64,000 nucleotides of DNA, taken from contig NZ_LECW02000005.1 in assembly GCF_001042475.2 (NCBI RefSeq), forward strand, positions 1 through 64,000, in the 5' to 3' direction. The translations under genes and the position numbers were made by a program. Below the pieces are notes generated by a model, which searched no databases, was not told where the DNA came from, and saw only the letters and a program-made list of their open reading frames with translations. Numbering within the stretch: position 1 is the first letter of the stretch; every line of letters starts with the position of its first letter. Below are positions 63,894 through 64,000 of this stretch, piece by piece. The stretch comes from Bacillus glycinifermentans (lineage in GTDB: Bacteria; Bacillota; Bacilli; Bacillales; Bacillaceae).

Positions 63894-64000
63894 TGCCGAA
63901 TGGTTTTTCAGTTCGCGATACTTTCCCGGGGTGATCCCTTCGAGCTTCTTGAACGAACGAATAAAGTTTTGCGGATTTTTATATTTCAGTTTTTCAGAAA
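63891..64000 (-). CDS. AraC-type regulator, C-terminal end (partial)
   Basis: Only the last 36 codons are inside the window. They read SEKLKYKNPQNFIRSFKKLE, then GITPGKYRELKNHSA, the end of an AraC/XylS helix-turn-helix domain. By position next to ytcPQ it could be YtdP, a large AraC-type regulator in B. subtilis; the rest of the gene would be needed to tell. Confidence 0.8.
   Translation of the reverse strand, partial: SEKLKYKNPQNFIRSFKKLEGITPGKYRELKNHSA

Overview
The window is a stretch of Bacillus chromosome, most likely from the B. licheniformis / B. paralicheniformis group. Gene content and order follow the B. subtilis 'yt' region (trnB, men operon, ythAB, rpmE2, luxS, dps, ytkD, ytlACD, pckA, metK, asnB, ytpAB, ytqAB, ytr operon, yttA/yttB, leuS), but several local gene sets differ from what I recall of B. 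subtilis. Comparisons with other genomes are from memory; no search was run. I see no prophage, insertion sequence or CRISPR array.

Layout. 1-1145: the end of a large tRNA cluster (partial Ala, then Met, Ile2, Ser, fMet, Asp, Phe, His, Gly, Ile, Asn, Ser, Glu) with a strong terminator. 1.4-11 kb: yteA, divergent menA, and menF-D-H-B-E-C, together most of the menaquinone pathway. 11.2-17.9 kb: a seven-gene yxeKLMNOPQ-type operon (monooxygenase, acetyltransferase, amino-acid-type ABC importer, deacylase, MmgE/PrpD protein) matching the S-(2-succino)cysteine disposal route. 18-20.8 kb: two small genes and ythAB (bd-type oxidase). 20.9-23.3 kb: a zinc-starvation cluster with Zur-like boxes in front of rpmE2 and of a zinc-binding lipoprotein gene, next to a carbonic-anhydrase-like gene and yidD. 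23.4-31.5 kb: luxS, ytkA, ytzI, dps, ytkC, an AIM24 gene, ytkD, the ytlACD importer, ytmA and ytmB. 31.5-37 kb: pckA with two CcpN-like boxes, metK behind a SAM-I riboswitch and a long extra leader, and asnB. 37-44.5 kb: a glycosyltransferase/PAP2 pair, ytoA, a frameshifted ytpA, ytpB, gltP, and ytqAB (tRNA wobble-uridine modification). 44.6-49.5 kb: ytzC and the ytrGABCEF transporter operon. 49.5-56.8 kb: yttA, a SAM-riboswitch-controlled metQ-like lipoprotein gene followed by a decayed tandem copy, yttB, ytvB and T-box-controlled leuS. 56.9-64 kb: a VOC protein, a LysR regulator divergent from an APC permease, an esterase, a uronate-dehydrogenase-like gene, and ytcP/ytcQ (oligosaccharide importer) behind a cre-like site, with the end of an AraC-type regulator at the edge.

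Most of the window is ordinary housekeeping DNA. The points most worth checking are: (1) ytpA carries a one-base frameshift that removes the probable catalytic histidine; (2) a shrunken tandem copy of the metQ-like gene keeps an open frame and has leader remnants; (3) the ytr operon has one membrane-subunit gene where B. subtilis has two, and bceRSAB is absent beside it; (4) the zinc SBP gene sits beside rpmE2; (5) about 250 nt of unexplained RNA leader lie between the metK riboswitch terminator and its start codon; (6) there are interleaved inverted repeats upstream of ytvB.
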